Assembly: GCA_012064385.1 (NCBI GenBank)
Contig: QRDG01000412.1
Location: 124,001 to 188,000, forward strand
DNA from: Puccinellia tenuiflora
Lineage: Eukaryota > Streptophyta > Magnoliopsida > Poales > Poaceae
Direction: 5' to 3'
Length of the DNA stretch: 64,000 bases
This document shows positions 58,966 through 64,000 of this stretch, one piece after another; position 1 is the stretch's first letter; each line of letters opens with the position of its first letter. The position numbers and the translations under genes were made by a program. The notes beneath the pieces are model-generated. The model did not search any database. It had not been told where the DNA came from and worked only from the letters and a program-made list of their open reading frames with translations.

Positions 58966-59480
58966 TTTGATACACTCTTATTTTGAAAACAACTACAGTA
59001 CAACAATCATGTGCACTTGGAGGCATCACTTTTCAGTGTAGGTCCTTGACCGGTTCCATTTGGGTTGGGTTCTAATGGGTTGAGCAATAAAACGGTGCGG
59101 ATTTAGAAAGAAAATGGACCGGACAAGTGTGGTACGATTTGAGGCCGACGTCGAGGTGGATTGAGCCCACAGGTTGAAACCGTGGTTCCAGTCCACACCG
59201 CCGCCCCCCATGCATATCGCCCAACTTCCCAAGACCGGGACGCGACTGTCATCGTTGCTCTGCAGCGCGGCCATGCCTGCCGAATACTTAAATGAGGTTG
59301 TGGCCCCACGCCGTACTCAAAGAAGGCAGACATGACACCATGGAGAATCTGGGGATGTTGCACCAAGCTCCACTGCGTACGACCATGAACCGCACCCTAC
59401 GGTGCTAGCTCCATTATTCCTTGATTGGGTGCACTTTTCTACACTAGGATCTACGAGGATTCTGACCACGGGTTTAATTG
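58966..59480. other. Unrecognised stretch before the gap
   Basis: Several short frames on the minus strand at about 59020-59370; none recognised. Confidence 0.35.
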
Positions 59481-60142
59481 NNNNNNNNNNNNNNNNNNNN
59501 NNNNNNNNNNNNNNNNNNNNNNNNNNNNNNNNNNNNNNNNNNNNNNNNNNNNNNNNNNNNNNNNNNNNNNNNNNNNNNNNNNNNNNNNNNNNNNNNNNNN
59601 NNNNNNNNNNNNNNNNNNNNNNNNNNNNNNNNNNNNNNNNNNNNNNNNNNNNNNNNNNNNNNNNNNNNNNNNNNNNNNNNNNNNNNNNNNNNNNNNNNNN
59701 NNNNNNNNNNNNNNNNNNNNNNNNNNNNNNNNNNNNNNNNNNNNNNNNNNNNNNNNNNNNNNNNNNNNNNNNNNNNNNNNNNNNNNNNNNNNNNNNNNNN
59801 NNNNNNNNNNNNNNNNNNNNNNNNNNNNNNNNNNNNNNNNNNNNNNNNNNNNNNNNNNNNNNNNNNNNNNNNNNNNNNNNNNNNNNNNNNNNNNNNNNNN
59901 NNNNNNNNNNNNNNNNNNNNNNNNNNNNNNNNNNNNNNNNNNNNNNNNNNNNNNNNNNNNNNNNNNNNNNNNNNNNNNNNNNNNNNNNNNNNNNNNNNNN
60001 NNNNNNNNNNNNNNNNNNNNNNNNNNNNNNNNNNNNNNNNNNNNNNNNNNNNNNNNNNNNNNNNNNNNNNNNNNNNNNNNNNNNNNNNNNNNNNNNNNNN
60101 NNNNNNNNNNNNNNNNNNNNNNNNNNNNNNNNNNNNNNNNNN
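59481..60142. other. Assembly gap (662 N)
   Basis: Unknown bases. Reading frames across it have no meaning. Confidence 1.
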
Positions 60143-61740
60143 TCCGAGAAGTCAATAAGGAATCGTTGAATAACAAGATCGTTATCCTCTGTACCCTCAG
60201 TGGGAGGGAGGCTCGGATTTGGACCATCCGACTGAACTGCAACGTCATGTAGTAACCGTTAGTAGAACACAATGAACAAAAAGAAAATACGTACAAAAAA
60301 ATACAATGTGACAATGCCTTGGCTCAGGAAGAATAATTGCATCTTTCTATTTGTTCTTTTTTCTGCTTTTGGCCATTTGTGCATAAACTCTTTGCAAAAA
60401 CCCACTTTGACTCCCGAGTTCACATGCTTCCTGTGTGTCTGATTTGAAACTATAAAAAAAAGTAAAACACTTCAAAAAAATATCTAAAAACATTGGCCAA
60501 CAAATATATTCTAGTGTTTCATATATGTGCAAAGTTTCATGATGAAATAACATTTGTGGGGCTCTGGACAAAAAAACCAAAATCAGTGCTCATTTTAAGA
60601 TATGTTTGTTGCCACAAATGAGCACTGCCTTTTTTTACCTAACATCACAAATTTCATTGCACCACAAAAATTTGCACATATGTTGAACACTAGCATATGT
60701 TTGTTGACCATTTGTTTCAGATTTTTTTTGAAGTGTTTTAAATTTTGAAAATGGGCAGAAATAGATAAGCTCGAAAGTCAAAACGGTGCTCGACTATTCT
60801 TGCTTCTATTTGGTGGCATGTGCAGCTCCTGATTTTCTTCACACACGACATGTTTGATTACTACGGATAACCTTTTAAGATCTAGAATAAAACACCAAAT
60901 TTGGGGTGGACATAGAGCTGCATCAGACGAAACAGTTTGTAGTTTTGCTACATAAGAAAATTACTCGGCCAGGGCCACGAGAACGTATCTTATGCACCCA
61001 ATGAATTGTTGTACCTGGTGCACCCAACTCCAGTTTATCACATAAGATGTTTTATAAAAAAATCGGAAAAAGTTTAGGAATAGGTAACACTCGTATCTAA
61101 CTTGTCACAAAATTACAAATCTAAATTCGTAACACATGTCAAGAAATAAAATAGACAGATCTGACAATGAATAGTACCAAAATACAAGTTGAGCTTTAAA
61201 TTTGGCCTATTGTCACTATTAATAACAACTTTTTATTTTCTATGTTGATGCTATGTTACAAATTTGGATTTACAAATCTATGACATGTTAGATATGAGTA
61301 TTATCTATGTCTAATCTTTTATCCGGATTTTTTGAAAACATTTTATGTGGTAAACCGGAGTTGAGTGTATTGGGTGCACCAATTCTTTGGGTGCACATGA
61401 TACGTCCTCCCAGGGCCACATCTATGAATGAGTAATTCGCAACCGTCTGAATTCATAGGAAAAAAGATAACTGACTAATTCACAACTGTCTGAATTATTA
61501 AGGAAAAAAGACTTAAAAGCTCGGAAGCTAAGCTACCTGGAGCTGCTGGAGGTTGAACTGTTGCCTGTCGGGTCAGCAGCCGGGATGCCACTGCCTAGAA
61601 CAGCTGGAGGCTGCTCGACGGCAGGAGCACCCGAGGAGGTATCAACGGCGCCTGGAACAGCTAGAGGCTCAACAGCAGGACCCTCGCATTCTTACGCGGT
61701 GGCCGGTGGAACGGCTGCCATTAATCCCGGCCTTAGCTCT
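60143..61740 (-). pseudogene. Left copy of a tandemly duplicated unknown gene block
   Basis: Two parts match the block at 63218-63987 in the same order. One is at 60143-60256 (minus-strand reading around TLQFSRMVQIRASLPL). The other is at about 61510-61735 (minus-strand reading starting MAAVPPATA, then a stop, then EPLAVPG and SSGAPAVEQPPAV pieces). The non-coding part at 60800-60960 matches 63585-63730. The stop and shifts make this copy non-functional. A foldback MITE (60404-60782) lies inside it, and the assembly gap cuts its left end. Confidence 0.55.
60404..60782. mobile_element. Foldback MITE, relative of 33610-33984
   Basis: Ends read CTTTGACTCCCGAGTT and, inverted, TTTTGACTTTCGAGCTT. 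Inner parts GTGCAAAGTTTCATGATGAAAT and its inverse pair with each other. Confidence 0.6.
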
Positions 61741-61801
61741 AAGCAAGTTGTTCGATTTACTTAAAAAGAAGCAAGGCAGTCTTCAGAGTAGCTAGCTAGT
61801 A

Positions 61802-61973
61802 CTCCCTCCGTTCCACAATATAAGATATTTTAGATGTTTCACATGTTGTCTAGATTCGGACTAAAAGAATGGAAAGTAGGTGAACATATACACTAAAACA
61901 TGTCTAGATACATGTGATACAAATACGAATATGGAAAAGGCCTAAAACATCTTATATTATGGAACGGAGTGAG
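61802..61973. mobile_element. Stowaway (Tc1/mariner) MITE
   Basis: The 172-bp element starts CTCCCTCCGTTCC and ends GGAACGGAGTGAG, flanked by TA on both sides (61800-61801 and 61974-61975). Confidence 0.92.
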
Positions 61974-62065
61974 TAGTTGCTTGCAACTTTGCAAGTGTAT
62001 TTATGCTTATAGATATCAGGCAGGAATGCCAGATTACTCTACTACCTCACAGATCGGATATGATG

Positions 62066-62436
62066 TTTTGGCTCACGGGTGTCGATGAACTCGTTGTGTA
62101 AAATGCATTTTTAATGTATTTTAAAATGTCAAAATTTCCAAACAAAAATTTTGTGTGTTCATATGAAAAATTTCTATTCGTGCAAAAAAATTTCACATCG
62201 AAAAGACATTTTTTGTGGCTGGTATAAAAAAGACAAAAAAAATATTACGTACAAAATCATTTTGGAACGCCGGAGATTTGTCTTTTTTACACCTGCCACA
62301 AAAAATGTCTTTTCATCCCGATTATTTTTTGTACGAACATAGAATGTTCATATGTACACTCAAATTTTTGTTTGAATTTTTTTGATATTTTAAAATTCAT
62401 TTTTTAGATAGTGGGTTTAGATGCACCTATCAGTCG
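62066..62436. mobile_element. Foldback AT-rich MITE
   Basis: Inverted arms pair around AAAGACATTTTTTGTGGC (about 62202) and GCCACAAAAAATGTCTTTT (about 62294). Outer arms share AAAATG.ATTTT in inverted order. Confidence 0.6.
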
Positions 62437-63217
62437 AAATGGATTTCCCCTCACAGATCCACCCTTCCCGACGAATCCAAGAATTAAAGTACGTTCCATG
62501 ACTATGCAAGATAAGATGAGGTGTCCGTTCATACCATGAGAGGCTGGAGAAATCTGCTGCTGGCTGCGCAGATGCGATGTATGCAGACCCCCTATACCCT
62601 CGGGCGGACACGTCCTGGACATCATAAAAAAAACACTACCCGATCAGACATCCTCACACGTATACCAAACGTTTGGTTGTCTGATAACCCTCATACCTAA
62701 CTCATATGTGAGAACGGAAATAGAGTCCGTCCATGCCAGATCCGATAGGCCGGATTCATCCCAAATCCTTCAGTTGACCCAAATAGCTCTTGATCGACAA
62801 CCCTCTCCCAGGTCCATCTAATTTTCGCGCCACCTCCATGACCTAGTCGCCGATGCCCACTCTGCCTTCCACCTGCGACATAGGGAAGGATATTGTGGAC
62901 CTTGTGGAGAAAGAGGACGGCTCGTCCGATTCCGTGGGCAAAATAAGTCGTTGATGTAAGATGTGCAATGACTCTTAATAATTCTTCTTGGACAACGAGG
63001 AGTAGAATATGGACAGAAAATGAATTCCAGATCTGATCACGCAGTACAAGGGAAAATTCATGTGAACAACAGCTTACTGATCCAAGGTAGCACAACCATG
63101 AAGTCACACAAAAATCTGAAAATTATACAACATCGACATATCAACGATGCAACTTTCATGCCACAAGATTTCCTTCAAATCCAAATTTGGTCACCACAGT
63201 AAAAAAAATGGCAAATT
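62437..63217. other. Unrecognised stretch
   Basis: Some wording near 62700-62780 (AGATCCGATAGGCCGGATTCATCC) is loosely like 6530-6560 in the Harbinger-like element, so an old relic of that kind is possible. No gene recognised. Confidence 0.3.
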
Positions 63218-63372
63218 CTATTGGGAACACCAGCTTTTGTTGATTGTGCAGCTACCGAGGTCCCCGAGGTCCATCGGGAATTGGATGTCTAGGAACGGGA
63301 ACCCCTGGACGCTCAATGGGACGGAAGCTCGGAGTTGGACGATCCGACGGAACTGCAACACCATGGAGTAAC
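63218..63372 (-). CDS. Possible exon of an unknown gene (right copy)
   Basis: A minus-strand frame of about 50 codons, preceded by a GTGTTGCAG-type acceptor near 63353, is kept in a diverged form in the left copy at 60143-60256. No domain recognised. It may belong with 63763-63987, but the joining splice sites were not established. Confidence 0.3.
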
Positions 63373-63762
63373 CGTTAGTAGAAAACAATGGACAAAACAA
63401 AATACGTCCCAGAAAATACAATGTGACACCGCCAGAAGAACAATTGCATTTTTTTTTTTGAAAAATCAGGAGCTATACATGTAATGTTAGAGTGTGTTCT
63501 TTTCTTTTCCTTTCGTTCTTTCTTTCTTTTTTCCTTTTGGTCATTTGTGCATAAACTCTATTCTAGCTTATACTTAGTTGCATGTATAGCTCCTGATTTT
63601 CTTCACACAAAAAAAAAATGTTTTGAGTACTATGGATAACCTCTTAAGATCTAGAATAAAACACCAAATTTGGCGTGGACATAAAGTTGCATCGGACAAA
63701 ACAGTTTATAGTTTGCTGCATAAGAAAACTATCTATGAATTAGTTCGCAACAGTCTAGTAGA

Positions 63763-63987
63763 TTAATAAGGAAAGAAGATAACTGAAGGGTCAAAAGCTC
63801 GGGAGCTGCCTGGAGCTGCTGGAGGTTGAACTGCCGGATCAGCAGCCGGGATGTCACTGCCTGGAACGGCTGGAGGCTGCTCAACAACAGGAGCACCCGA
63901 GGAGGTATCACCGGAACCTGGAACAGCTGGAGGCTCAACAGGAGGACCATCGTCTCCTTGCATGCTGACCGGCAGAACGGCTGCCAT
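63763..63987 (-). CDS. Proline-rich open frame of the duplicated unknown gene (right copy)
   Basis: The frame of 74 codons starts ATG at 63987 (MAAVLPVSMQGDD) and has three imperfect units on the pattern VEPPAVPGS...SSGAPV. The left copy (about 61510-61735) keeps the units but has a stop. The gene may continue beyond the window's right end. Function unknown. Confidence 0.4.
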   Translation of the reverse strand: MAAVLPVSMQGDDGPPVEPPAVPGSGDTSSGAPVVEQPPAVPGSDIPAADPAVQPPAAPGSSRAFDPSVIFFPY

Positions 63988-64000
63988 TAATCCCCTAGGT

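Noticed and set aside
57811..58986. Several long open frames on both strands
   Set aside because: They lie within the GC-rich retroposon 57242-58955, overlap one another and match no protein.
59402..60314. Long open frames across the N gap
   Set aside because: The frames exist only because unknown bases contain no stops.
1..64000. CRISPR arrays, rRNA and tRNA genes
   Set aside because: No regularly spaced direct repeats of CRISPR type, no rRNA wording and no tRNA with both internal promoter boxes were seen on either strand.

Overview
The window is nuclear DNA of a grass, most likely a Triticeae species (wheat, barley or Aegilops group). The evidence is direct: GT-AG introns in plant genes, a GC-rich single-exon DUF4220/DUF594 gene, a Ty1-copia element whose LTR starts like the BARE/Angela lineage, and many nested grass transposons (CACTA, MULE, hAT, Stowaway, Harbinger, Helitron-type ends). 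No bacterial, organellar or viral genome was seen. One assembly gap of 662 N lies at 59481-60142.

Three protein genes look real, all on the minus strand. (1) 9374-13457: an eight-exon plant P-loop protein with a zeta-toxin-type kinase fold; all splice sites and frames agree, giving 482 residues. (2) 15567-25148: a twelve-exon TRAF1-like MATH-domain protein (TRAF1a/b, also called MUSE13/14, in Arabidopsis), about 1381 residues, with an expanded proline-rich repeat tract and one apparent 1-nt deletion at the exon 9/10 junction. (3) 29275-31518: an intronless 747-residue DUF4220/DUF594 membrane protein. A broken ribosomal protein S15 copy (exons 1-3 only) sits at 5113-5528.

The rest is mostly mobile DNA. 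1-965: 3' part of a GC-rich retroposon. 1385-2628: short CACTA element with a TTA target duplication. 3752-5099: a Pack-MULE carrying a frameshifted glutaredoxin-like fragment, inserted in an intron of the S15 relic. 6007-6273: CACTA MITE. About 6356-8470: degenerate PIF/Harbinger element. 8475-8662: hAT MITE. 14540-15405: hAT-like GC-rich element. 26901-27534: solo LTR. 32081-33425: retroposon flanked by a perfect 13-bp duplication. 33610-33984: foldback MITE. 34268: Helitron-type 3' end on the minus strand.

37419-46062 is a complete copia element, 8644 bp, with CACCA target duplications, PBS, PPT and a gag-pol frame closed by four in-frame stops. It is inserted into an older LINE reverse-transcriptase relic. 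From 46 to 64 kb there are retroelement remnants, a second Helitron-type 3' end at 50044, an unclassified high-copy repeat (50809-54359), two LINE-like retroposons (55757-56699 and 57242-58955), foldback MITEs, a Stowaway MITE (61802-61973), and a tandemly duplicated unknown proline-rich coding block near the right end.

The three genes show no sign of acting in one pathway. No operon, CRISPR, tRNA or rRNA gene was found. The most informative structures are the Pack-MULE/S15 nest, the repeat-expanded TRAF1-like gene with its frame problem, and the datable copia insertion.
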